Below are positions 1-7,540 of a stretch of DNA of 64,000 bases, in pieces. The position numbers and the translations under genes are program-made. Origin of the DNA: Rubripirellula lacrimiformis (GTDB taxonomy: Bacteria > Planctomycetota > Planctomycetia > Pirellulales > Pirellulaceae); assembly GCF_007741535.1 (NCBI RefSeq), contig NZ_CP036525.1:2976001-3040000 (forward strand). The letters run 5' to 3'. Below the pieces are notes generated by a model that was not told the DNA's origin, did no database searches, and saw only the letters and a list, made by a program, of their open reading frames with translations. How positions within the stretch are numbered: position 1 is the stretch's first letter; the number at the start of each line of letters is the position of its first letter.

Positions 1-1
1 C

Positions 2-91
2 GCAACTCTGGTCGCGCCCAAGCATGCCGAAGAACGCGTTCGCGAAGCGGTCAAGGCATTGGAAGAACGCGGATTGACCGATCTGCTGTAG
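2..91 (+). CDS. C-terminal end of an upstream gene (partial)
   Basis: An open frame enters from the left edge and ends at the TAG at 89-91, giving 29 residues that finish in ERGLTDLL. It is alanine- and glutamate-rich and looks like a C-terminal helix. The hemH start follows 48 bp later on the same strand, so the two could be co-transcribed. The fragment is too short to assign a function. A regulatory ACT-type domain end is possible but unsupported. Confidence 0.55.
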   Translation, partial: ATLVAPKHAEERVREAVKALEERGLTDLL

Positions 92-139
92 ACGCCCTGA
101 AGAGACTTTCTCACTTTTGTTCTTGGAAATCGTCGAAAC

Positions 140-1180
140 ATGACCAGCACACCGCCACCCTATGATTCCTTTCTGCTCGTTTCCTTTGGCGGTCCCGAGG
201 GCCCCGAGGACGTGATGCCGTTTTTGGAAAACGTGCTGCGCGGCAAAAATGTGCCGCGGCAGCGGATGCTGGAAGTGGCCGAGCACTATGGTCATTTCGG
301 CGGTGTCAGTCCCATCAACCAGCACAATCGCGAATTGATGGCGGCGATCGAGTCCGAGTTCAAGTCGTCGGGAATCGATTTGCCGGTGTACTGGGGGAAT
401 CGGAACTGGGACCCGCTGTTCCCCGACACGCTTCGCCAGATGCGCGACGATGGCTGCAAGCGGGCACTGGCGTTTTTTACCAGCATGTTCAGTTCCTATA
501 GCGGGTGCCGCCAGTACCGCGAAAACATCATCGCGGCACAAGAAGAAGTTGGCGAAGGTGCGCCGATGGTCGAAAAGCTTCGGATGGGTTTCAACCACCC
601 TCGATTTATCGAAACGATGGCCCAATCAGTGCGTCAATCGCTCGATTCGATCAACGTCGAGGCTGCTGACGCGACCGTGTTGTTCACCGCCCACAGCATC
701 CCGATCGGCATGGCTGACCACTGTGATTATCTGTTGCAGTTGCAAGAGTCCAGTCGCTTGGTCGCGGAATCCCTGGGCGTGAAGAGCTGGAAGTTGGTGT
801 TCCAAAGCCGCAGCGGTCCCCCACAGCAGCCGTGGTTGGAACCTGACGTTTTGGATTCGATCGCTGAAATGGACGATGCGTCCAAGCTGTCATCGCTGGT
901 GATCGTCCCGATCGGGTTCGTGAGCGATCACATGGAAGTGATGTTTGACTTGGACGAAGAAGCGGCTCAGTTGTGCCAGGAACGCGGGATCAAGATGGCT
1001 CGCGCCGCCACCGCCGGAACCTCGCCATCGTTCGTGGGGATGATCCGCGAATTGGTCGAAGAGCGACTGGGGCGTGTGGAAGGAAGGCCAGCACTGGGGG
1101 ACTTGGGGCCTTGGCACGACGTGTGTCCGGCCGACTGCTGCACCTATACCCCGGCGCGAAGACCCGCGCCTGCGACCTGA
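140..1180 (+). CDS. hemH: Ferrochelatase (HemH/CpfC family)
   Basis: Predicted to insert Fe2+ into a porphyrin, protoporphyrin IX or coproporphyrin III, in the last steps of haem synthesis. The protein has 346 residues, normal for the family. It opens with LLVSFGGPEGPEDVMPFL, typical of ferrochelatases. The catalytic His lies in FTAHSIP (H185) and the second metal-side acidic motif in HMEVMFDLD (E266). The C-terminus carries CPADCC (C329, C333, C334). That Cys cluster resembles ferrochelatases that bind a [2Fe-2S] cluster, so a cluster is plausible but inferred. No strong Shine-Dalgarno precedes the ATG. The gene runs convergently toward the isomerase-like gene. Which porphyrin is used cannot be decided from this sequence alone. 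Confidence 0.95.
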   Translation: MTSTPPPYDSFLLVSFGGPEGPEDVMPFLENVLRGKNVPRQRMLEVAEHYGHFGGVSPINQHNRELMAAIESEFKSSGIDLPVYWGNRNWDPLFPDTLRQMRDDGCKRALAFFTSMFSSYSGCRQYRENIIAAQEEVGEGAPMVEKLRMGFNHPRFIETMAQSVRQSLDSINVEAADATVLFTAHSIPIGMADHCDYLLQLQESSRLVAESLGVKSWKLVFQSRSGPPQQPWLEPDVLDSIAEMDDASKLSSLVIVPIGFVSDHMEVMFDLDEEAAQLCQERGIKMARAATAGTSPSFVGMIRELVEERLGRVEGRPALGDLGPWHDVCPADCCTYTPARRPAPAT

Positions 1181-1193
1181 TACGCCCGCGTCC

Positions 1194-1211
1194 TGAACGC
1201 GAAAGCGTTCA
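1194..1211 (+). terminator. GNRA-loop hairpin after hemH
   Basis: TGAACGC (1194-1200) pairs perfectly with GCGTTCA (1205-1211) around a GAAA tetraloop, 14 bases after the hemH stop. No U-run follows, so this is only a candidate RNA 3' end or stabilising hairpin. Confidence 0.4.
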
Positions 1212-1228
1212 ACGCCTAAATTCCGTAG

Positions 1229-1293
1229 GTAGTGGGATTCGCCAGAATTCCCGATCATCAGCCCAACAAGGGGATTCTGGCGAATCCCACTAC
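1229..1293. repeat. Long inverted repeat (REP-like hairpin) between convergent genes
   Basis: Two 24-bp arms (1229-1252 and 1270-1293) are complementary with one mismatch around a 17-base loop. The arm begins GTAGTGGGATTCGCC. It lies between the 3' ends of hemH and the minus-strand isomerase gene, so it could act as a terminator in both directions. It resembles the second hairpin at 8460-8530 in arm start, loop length and location. This points to a dispersed repeat family rather than a unique terminator. Confidence 0.75.
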
Positions 1294-1303
1294 GGTTGGG
1301 AGG

Positions 1304-2218
1304 TTAGTTGGCCGCCAGCGCGCTGCGCAGTGCTTCGTGGGCGGCCGGGATCTTGTCGTAGGCATTGGCGTCTTCGTATTCCAAGATCACGTATCCTTGG
1401 TAGCCACCGTCTTTCAGGATTTTGGCGATGCGGTTCATGTCGGCCGGGTAGTGTTTTCCGTCGGGCGAACGCATCGAAATTTTCACCTGCACGTTGACCG
1501 CGTAGGGAACGCATTTTTCCAGGTCGCCGTAGGGATCGTCGGAGACGAAGTTGCCGGTGTCCAGGTTGATGCCGACCCAGGGGCTGTCGGCGCGACGCAT
1601 CAGTTCCAGCATCTGGTCGCTGGTCAGGTTGCCGTGATTTTCGACTCCAAGGAACACGCCTCGTTTGGCCGCATGTTCGGCGCATCGGTTCAGTGCGTCG
1701 GAGGCTTCGACGATCCGCTCCGGTGCGCTTGCCAGTTGGGATCCGGTGCCGGCAAAGAATCGAATGTGGGGAGCCCCCAGCAGTGCCGCGCGGTCGATCC
1801 AGGCCATGGCATCGGCCACTTCTTGATCCAGTCGCGGCCCCAGTCCGACGGTGAAGTTGTTGCCGATCGCGGTGCCCGAGATAGCCAGTCCGCGGAGGTA
1901 GGCTTCGCGTTTCAGGTTCAGGAAATAGGCGTCGTCGGCCGACGGGTCAAAGAAATAGCTGGTCAGTTCGGCAGCATCAAAGTTCTGTGCGACGCAGTAA
2001 TCCATGAACCCGACCATGTCGATCGCCGGTCCATCGTCGGCCGGTGGTCGCTGTTTGCCCTTCATGAACGAAAAGTAGTTTCGCAGCGAATAGGCGGCCA
2101 AGCCGATTTGGAAACGGGGCGGCCCGGTTCGCACAATCGGATCACGCGCTAGTAGCGAGGATGTTTGTGCGGCAGCCGTCATTGCGCCAGCGGCTTGGAT
2201 GAATTGTCGTCGTTTCAT
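1304..2218 (-). CDS. Sugar phosphate isomerase/epimerase-like TIM-barrel protein, exported
   Basis: A 304-residue protein of the AP-endonuclease-2/xylose-isomerase-like TIM-barrel group. The start at 2218 gives MKRRQFIQAAGAMTAAAQTSSLLA, a twin-arginine-type leader, and is preferred over the longer open frame reaching 2446. Barrel-type segments include GVENHGN, which carries a likely metal-binding Glu, INLDTGNF, NVQVKIS and YVILEYED near the C-terminus. Planctomycetes have many such exported isomerase-like proteins, usually of unknown substrate. The gene is divergent from the aldolase gene with 72 bp between the starts. A sugar or inositol-derivative substrate is likely, but nothing here fixes it. 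Confidence 0.85.
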   Translation of the reverse strand: MKRRQFIQAAGAMTAAAQTSSLLARDPIVRTGPPRFQIGLAAYSLRNYFSFMKGKQRPPADDGPAIDMVGFMDYCVAQNFDAAELTSYFFDPSADDAYFLNLKREAYLRGLAISGTAIGNNFTVGLGPRLDQEVADAMAWIDRAALLGAPHIRFFAGTGSQLASAPERIVEASDALNRCAEHAAKRGVFLGVENHGNLTSDQMLELMRRADSPWVGINLDTGNFVSDDPYGDLEKCVPYAVNVQVKISMRSPDGKHYPADMNRIAKILKDGGYQGYVILEYEDANAYDKIPAAHEALRSALAAN

Positions 2219-2256
2219 TTCGTGATTTTCAAACGGGGGGATCGGCATCGGGTGGC

Positions 2257-2284
2257 TTTGGTTTGTGACGTGTGACGATACAAT
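2257..2284 (+). promoter_or_regulatory. Candidate promoter for the terpenoid-like operon
   Basis: TTTGGT (2257-2262) and TACAAT (2279-2284) are 16 bp apart. The -10 box ends 6 bases before the ATG at 2291, so transcription from it would begin at or beside the start codon and yield a leaderless mRNA. No clear Shine-Dalgarno is present, which fits. The -35 is weak. Confidence 0.35.
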
Positions 2285-2290
2285 CGCAGC

Positions 2291-3049
2291 ATGAGCAAAG
2301 CAAATTTTCGAGACGCATTTCGTTCCGGACGATCTCTGGTCGGTTTTCAATTGACCAGTTTCAGCCCACATTGGCCCCGACAATTGGCGGGGGCGATCGA
2401 TTTCGCCTTCATCGATTGCGAACATCATTGTTTTAGCCGCGAACAAGTCGCCTGGATGTGCGTCGGATACCGGGCGGTCGGGATCGCGCCGATCGTGCGG
2501 GTTCTGAAACCCTGCGCGGCGCTAGTGCGAGCGGCGATGGACGATGGTGCCGAAGGCGTTGTCGTGCCGTATGTCGAAACGGTCCAACAGGTCCAGGAAG
2601 TCGCCGCGGCCGCAAAGCTGCGTCCGATCCAAGGGCAACGGGCCGCAGCGGCGATGCAGGGCCAACCGCTCGACGAAGCGATGATGGTGGCCAGCCGAAA
2701 CCACTGTGGGGACGTCAGCTTGATTCTTCAGATCGAAAGCGAGATCGCCGTGAAACGCTGCGACGAACTGGTTTCGGTTGCCGGAGTCGATGGAGTCCTG
2801 GTGGGCCCCTACGATTTGACCGCGACCTTGGGATGTTTGGGCCAGCACGATGATTCGAGGTTCCAAGCTGCGGCCCAGCGCGTCGCCGACATTGTCCGTG
2901 CGAAGGGATTGGGCGCAGGGATCTATTTCGCCGAAAGCCCCGCCAAGGAACAGATGGCGGCCCAGTGGGGTTACAACCTGATGATTTCGGGATGCGACGT
3001 GACGCTGATCCGCGAATCCTTCGCTGTGCGAAAGTTGCCCACCCGATGA
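2291..3049 (+). CDS. HpcH/HpaI-family aldolase
   Basis: A 252-residue class II pyruvate-type aldolase of the HpcH/HpaI/citrate-lyase-beta family, which makes or breaks C-C bonds between pyruvate (or acetyl-CoA) and aldehydes using a divalent metal. Family marks are FIDCEHH (residues 40-46), the arginine in PIVRVL (R70), the metal-site glutamate in LQIES (E149) and VGPYDLT with D175. The length is normal. It is the first gene of a tight five-gene run. Its TGA overlaps the ATG of the terpene cyclase gene (ATGA, 3046-3049), which implies translational coupling. The substrate is unknown. The coupling suggests a role in the same pathway, not free sugar catabolism. Confidence 0.88.
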   Translation: MSKANFRDAFRSGRSLVGFQLTSFSPHWPRQLAGAIDFAFIDCEHHCFSREQVAWMCVGYRAVGIAPIVRVLKPCAALVRAAMDDGAEGVVVPYVETVQQVQEVAAAAKLRPIQGQRAAAAMQGQPLDEAMMVASRNHCGDVSLILQIESEIAVKRCDELVSVAGVDGVLVGPYDLTATLGCLGQHDDSRFQAAAQRVADIVRAKGLGAGIYFAESPAKEQMAAQWGYNLMISGCDVTLIRESFAVRKLPTR

Positions 3050-4908
3050 ACGAAGAATTACGTACGAGAACTCGGGCTGCGCTGGATCAATTGCGAAGCG
3101 AGTTGCTGGACCAGCGGACCGCTGATGGGCACTGGGTTGGTCAGTTGTCGTCGTCCGCACTCAGTACCGCAACGGCCGTCAGCGCGATCGCTGCGTTGGT
3201 GGTTCATGGTGATGTCGCGGTGCCGGATTCCGATCGCGAAATGATTTCGCGCGGCGTCAATTATTTGCGGGCGTGCCAAAACGATGATGGTGGCTTTGGC
3301 GACACCGATCGCAGCCTATCCAACATTGCGACCAGCTACCTGGTCTTGGCGGCTTCGGCATTGGCGGACCAGGCCGTCGGGCAACGTTTGGGCGACGATT
3401 CGCTGGCGTCGCTCGATGCGTACATTCAGCGCAGCGGCGGCATCGCAGGGCTTCGTCAGCGGTACGGAACCGACAAGACGTTTGTGGTTCCGATCATGAC
3501 CAACATGGCGATCGCAGGATTGATTGATTGGGACCAAGTGGCGGCGTTGCCTTTCGAAGCCGCCGTGTTTCCCCAATCGATGTATCGGTTGCTGCGGATG
3601 CCGGTGGTCAGCTACGCCATCCCGGCGCTGGTGGCGATCGGTCAAGCCAGGCACTTTCATGGCAAACGCACGTTTGCCCCCTGGCGCTGGGTGCGATCCC
3701 GGGCGATCGGTCGAACCATGGATGTGCTGCGCCGGATGCAGCCGCAAAGTGGCGGATACCTCGAAGCCACCCCGCTGACATCGTTCGTGGTGATGAGTCT
3801 GGCGGTGACCCAGCGAGGTGATCACGCGGTCTGTCGCGACGGTCTGCGTTTTCTGCGTGAATCGATGTTGGACGATGGCAGTTGGCCGATCGACACCAAC
3901 TTGGCGACTTGGGTGACATCGCTGACGATCGATGCGTTGGCGTCCGATCCGGATGATGACGGTGCATGGTGCAGTCGTGAATTGGTGCAGTGGCATCTGT
4001 CGTGCCAGCACTTGGTCCGGCATCCGTTCACCGGCGCCGAACCCGGTGGTTGGGGTTGGACGGATCTAAGTGGTGCGGTGCCCGACAGCGACGATACGCC
4101 GGGCGCCATCTTGGCGCTTGAACGAATGCGAGGCTGGATCGAATCCGGTACCGGTCCCGAGCCCCCATCGGCGGCTGGTCAACAAGATCTGGTTCGTGAA
4201 ATCGACCGTGCGATCGTTCGTGGCCAGCGCTGGTTGATCAAACTGCAGAACCGAAATGGCGGCTGGCCGACGTTTTGTCGGGGCTGGGGTAAGTTGCCGT
4301 TTGACCGCAGCAGCACCGATTTGACAGCCCATGCGATGCGTGCTTTGACGGTCTCGTGCGGGTCCAGCCAGGACATTGCGGGCGCGGCCGACGGCGCGAT
4401 CCGCCGTGGTCGAGCGTTTTTGCAGCGTAGCCAGCGGCCCGACGGGGCTTGGTTGCCGCTTTGGTTTGGGAATCAGGATCGGCCTGACGAAGACAATCCG
4501 GTTTATGGAACGTCCAAGGTTTTGGCGGCCTCCCGCCGGGTTTCCCTATCTGATGGGGGAGTCGACATGGCGTTACAGTACTTGATTGACAGCCAAAACG
4601 ACGACGGCGGTTGGGGGGGAGGCCCCTCAATCACCCGCTATTGGGCGGGAAGTGGCGATCATTTGGTCAGCAGTGTCGAAGAAACCGCCTTAGCCGTTGA
4701 CGCAATCGTGTCCGCCGGCGGTGGGAATGATCGGGCGGATCAGGCTATAATCGCCGGAGTTCGCTTTTTGTTAGACAGCATTGAATCCGGTCGCCACCGT
4801 GTGCCATGGCCGATTGGATTCTATTTTGCGAAGCTGTGGTATCACGAACGACTGTATCCTCTGATTTTTACCGCAGCGGCATTGGGGAAGGCGTTGCAGT
4901 CGAAGTGA
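3046..4908 (+). CDS. Class II terpene cyclase, squalene-hopene cyclase-like
   Basis: A 620-residue protein built of prenyltransferase/squalene-cyclase alpha-alpha repeats. Class II cyclases protonate a polyprene with the central Asp of DxDD. Here the motif is D347-S-D349-D350 in a context (GGWGWTDL...VPDSDDT) closely resembling squalene-hopene cyclases. At least six QW-like repeats are visible, for example YLRACQNDDGGFG, WLIKLQNRNGGW, FLQRSQRPDGAW and YLIDSQNDDGGWG. The end (PIGFYFAKLWYHERLYPL) also resembles hopene or sporulenol cyclases. The length is slightly short for a hopene cyclase. The ATG at 3046 is preferred because it overlaps the aldolase stop. The next gene encodes a prenyl diphosphate synthase fusion, so the substrate may be made next door. 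The product cannot be predicted from sequence. Confidence 0.88.
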   Translation: MNEELRTRTRAALDQLRSELLDQRTADGHWVGQLSSSALSTATAVSAIAALVVHGDVAVPDSDREMISRGVNYLRACQNDDGGFGDTDRSLSNIATSYLVLAASALADQAVGQRLGDDSLASLDAYIQRSGGIAGLRQRYGTDKTFVVPIMTNMAIAGLIDWDQVAALPFEAAVFPQSMYRLLRMPVVSYAIPALVAIGQARHFHGKRTFAPWRWVRSRAIGRTMDVLRRMQPQSGGYLEATPLTSFVVMSLAVTQRGDHAVCRDGLRFLRESMLDDGSWPIDTNLATWVTSLTIDALASDPDDDGAWCSRELVQWHLSCQHLVRHPFTGAEPGGWGWTDLSGAVPDSDDTPGAILALERMRGWIESGTGPEPPSAAGQQDLVREIDRAIVRGQRWLIKLQNRNGGWPTFCRGWGKLPFDRSSTDLTAHAMRALTVSCGSSQDIAGAADGAIRRGRAFLQRSQRPDGAWLPLWFGNQDRPDEDNPVYGTSKVLAASRRVSLSDGGVDMALQYLIDSQNDDGGWGGGPSITRYWAGSGDHLVSSVEETALAVDAIVSAGGGNDRADQAIIAGVRFLLDSIESGRHRVPWPIGFYFAKLWYHERLYPLIFTAAALGKALQSK

Positions 4909-4956
4909 TCATCCCACCATTATCCCGCCCTCCAGTGACCCACTGAGGTAGACGAT

Positions 4957-6831
4957 TTGTCGACCGATACTAGCTCTGCTGATGCCACCGACTACGTCGC
5001 CACGACGCCTGGCGAGTCCACGCGGTCGACGCGACGTAAGACCAGCCACCTGAAGGATGTGCCTGAAACGCTGGAATTGCGTGAAAGCCTGCGTGCGCGC
5101 TGCGAAGACGTCGCCAGCCGGCTGGACCGTTCGGTCCCGATGACCAAGGACGAAATGGAACAGGTCGCCAGACGGATGATCCAGGAAGCCGATCTACCCG
5201 AAGGGTACCTGGGTTGGCTGATGGTGATGCTAAGCAGCGCGTTTTGGAAGGATGCGCTGGCGTCGGTCCCACCCCAGCGGCGGCTGTTCCTATTGCCGCA
5301 CTGCCTGAAACATGCCGAGGGCTGTCCGGCCGAATACGACCAATTCGGGATGAACTGCAAAGAATGTGGCGCCTGCAGCATTGCCGATTTCCGAGGCTTG
5401 GCCGAAGAAATGGGGTACCGCGTGCTGGTGGCCGAGGGATCGCCGGTCGTGATGAAGATCATCGTCGGCGGCTATGTCGACGCCGTCGTCGGCGTGGCCT
5501 GTTTGAATGTGTTGGAAAAGGCGATCGACAAGGTTCTGTTGGCCGGTATCCCCTGCATGGCCGTGCCGCTGCTAAGCAGTGATTGCCGCAACACGAAGGT
5601 CGACGAAGCCTGGGTCGACCAGATGATTCGCACGCCTTACCAGCCGGCCGCCCAGGCGACTCGCAGCTACGTGCATCTGATGCGTGCGGCGGGTGACCTG
5701 TTTTCCACCGAATCGTTGGATAAGGTCGCGCCCCGAATTCGCAGCCAAGCCGCATTGGGCGAAGACGCGGTGACGATGGAAACCATCCAGTCGATGGATG
5801 CGATCGCGGCGACCGAGCACATCGCATACGACTTTTTGTCGCGTGGTGGAAAGCACTCGCGGCCGTTCATCACATTGGCCGCGTACGATGCGATGACGGG
5901 CGGTCAATGCACCGGCCCCGATGCTGCCCAGGCGGTTGCCGATATCCCGATGTCGGTTCGACGAGCGGCGATGAGCATTGAAACGTTTCACAAGGCCAGC
6001 CTGGTTCACGACGACATCGAAGACGATGACGCGTACCGCTATGGTCAGTTGGCGGTGCACCGCCGCTTTGGTTTGCCGACGGCCATCAATGTCGGCGACT
6101 ATTTGATCGGTCTGGGGTATCGGTTGCTAAGCCGCGGCGACAGTGGCGACACGGTCGATGCGGAAGCCCGTGCCGACGTGGTCGATGCCTTGGCGGCAGC
6201 CCATTTGCGACTGTCCGAAGGTCAAGGCGCCGAACTGCTGTGGCGTGATGCCAAGGATCGTCGATTGACGCCACTGGATGCGCTAAAGGTTTACGCGTTG
6301 AAGACTTCGCCGGCCTTCGAAGCGGCGCTGATCAGCGGCATTCGTTTGGCGACCGACGTCCAGCCGTATCGGGAAGCGATTCGGACGTTCAGCCGAAACA
6401 TGGGAGTCGCGTTCCAAATCTTGAACGACCTGGGCGATTGGGTCGGTGACGACAGCAACAAAATGTCGGCCGGCGGAGACGTTTTTGGCGGTCGTCCGAC
6501 CTTGCTGTGGGCCTTGGCTCTGGCCGCGTTGGACGAATCCGGACAGGCCGAATTGCTTTCGTTGGCCCAGCCGGATTGTCCGCTATCGGACGACGAAAGA
6601 TTCTCTGGCGTGCGTCGACTTTACGACAAGGCCAACGTGTTCGAGACGGCGTTTGCGCTGGTCGACAAACACCAGGCTCGTGCCGAACAAGTGGCCGATG
6701 AATTGGACGTCGATGAACTTCGTCGTCTGTTTTACTTTTTGGTCGACACCGTTCTGGAACGTCCTGAAATGCCTTCGCCCGCCGTGGTATCGTTGGGCGT
6801 CTCTGCACCGCTTTCCACGCCCGCACCGTGA
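4957..6831 (+). CDS. DUF116-polyprenyl diphosphate synthase fusion protein
   Basis: A 624-residue two-domain protein. Residues about 105-230 form a DUF116-like domain with a metal-site look: LLPHCL (C116), C123, then CKECGAC (C134, C137, C140), C182, C200 and DC at 210. Residues about 280-560 are a trans-isoprenyl diphosphate synthase: GGKHSRP (297-303, IPP site), first Asp-rich motif DDIED (352-356), GDYLIG (380-385), KT (449-450), and a second motif NDLGD (490-494) in which Asn replaces the usual first Asp. The first 60 residues are Thr/Ser/Arg-rich and probably disordered. The start is TTG at 4957, chosen because GAGGTAG lies 6-12 bases before it and the next in-frame Met is at residue 62. 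The domain pairing suggests a metal- or redox-controlled prenyl synthase. Chain length cannot be read from sequence alone. Confidence 0.88.
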   Translation: MSTDTSSADATDYVATTPGESTRSTRRKTSHLKDVPETLELRESLRARCEDVASRLDRSVPMTKDEMEQVARRMIQEADLPEGYLGWLMVMLSSAFWKDALASVPPQRRLFLLPHCLKHAEGCPAEYDQFGMNCKECGACSIADFRGLAEEMGYRVLVAEGSPVVMKIIVGGYVDAVVGVACLNVLEKAIDKVLLAGIPCMAVPLLSSDCRNTKVDEAWVDQMIRTPYQPAAQATRSYVHLMRAAGDLFSTESLDKVAPRIRSQAALGEDAVTMETIQSMDAIAATEHIAYDFLSRGGKHSRPFITLAAYDAMTGGQCTGPDAAQAVADIPMSVRRAAMSIETFHKASLVHDDIEDDDAYRYGQLAVHRRFGLPTAINVGDYLIGLGYRLLSRGDSGDTVDAEARADVVDALAAAHLRLSEGQGAELLWRDAKDRRLTPLDALKVYALKTSPAFEAALISGIRLATDVQPYREAIRTFSRNMGVAFQILNDLGDWVGDDSNKMSAGGDVFGGRPTLLWALALAALDESGQAELLSLAQPDCPLSDDERFSGVRRLYDKANVFETAFALVDKHQARAEQVADELDVDELRRLFYFLVDTVLERPEMPSPAVVSLGVSAPLSTPAP

Positions 6832-6883
6832 AAACGGTCGGCGTTTGATTGCGGCCTAGGCAGCCCGTGGGTTGGCCCGATGG

Positions 6884-7540
6884 ATGGTTGGACAGTTTGA
6901 TTTTAGTAGCGGCACTTCCGAAAGTGATGTGATGGGCCAGATGACTTCGTCAGGCGATTCTCGAGTCGAGATTCGTGAATTGATCGATCAGTTTTATCAT
7001 TCCCCCGCCGAACATTCGGACTTGGGTGAATTCGAAAAACAGACGACGGTCCCGGCACCTTTCGACACGCTGTTGGATCACAACGCCCACATGACGGTGA
7101 CGGTCGAATCGCATCATGGGCAAAGCGTCGGGGTCGAGGTCCATCGTTGCCGTCAGCACGAAAATTGGTACAGCCGCGAAATCACGTTGGTCACATCCGA
7201 ATCCAAAAAGGTGGTCCAGTACGGGATCGTCCGCTTAGACACGATGGCCCTGGCCGACGAGGTTTGGCGGCGGATCGAAAGCCAACAGACTCCGCTGGGG
7301 CGTGTGCTGATCGAACACAACGTGCTGCGAGAAGTCCAGTTGTTGGGGCTGTGGAAAGTGCACGCTGGGCCCAGCTTGGCGGCCCTGATGAAGTGCAGCG
7401 TTGGCGATGTGACCTACGGCCGAACGGCACTGATCTATTGCGATTCGAAACCAGCGATCGAGTTGTTGGAAATCGTGGCCCCCGAGTCATCGCTGGGGGC
7501 GCCACCGCCGGGGGCGTCACCGTTGGGGGCGACATCGTGA
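6884..7540 (+). CDS. UbiC-like chorismate lyase family protein
   Basis: A protein of 218 residues. Chorismate lyase releases 4-hydroxybenzoate and pyruvate from chorismate. Family-like segments are LLDHNAHMTVTVE, WYSREITLV, YGIVRLD, TPLGRVLIE (136-144) and YGRTALIYCDSKPAIELLE. The last corresponds to the UbiC stretch ending in the active-site Glu (here about E196). The tail is a short Gly/Ala/Pro low-complexity extension. The start is uncertain: TTG 6872, ATG 6884, ATG 6932 and ATG 6941 are all in frame, and the conserved part begins after all of them. The stop overlaps the next ATG (TGATG, 7538-7542). Membership in the prenyl-synthesis run suggests it supplies an aromatic acceptor. A related chorismatase or UTRA-type ligand-binding role is possible. 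Confidence 0.75.
   Translation: MVGQFDFSSGTSESDVMGQMTSSGDSRVEIRELIDQFYHSPAEHSDLGEFEKQTTVPAPFDTLLDHNAHMTVTVESHHGQSVGVEVHRCRQHENWYSREITLVTSESKKVVQYGIVRLDTMALADEVWRRIESQQTPLGRVLIEHNVLREVQLLGLWKVHAGPSLAALMKCSVGDVTYGRTALIYCDSKPAIELLEIVAPESSLGAPPPGASPLGATS

Noticed and set aside
2219-2446. Long N-terminal extension of the isomerase-like protein
   Set aside because: It overlaps the aldolase gene and precedes a clear Tat-type leader at 2218; the extension has no family features.
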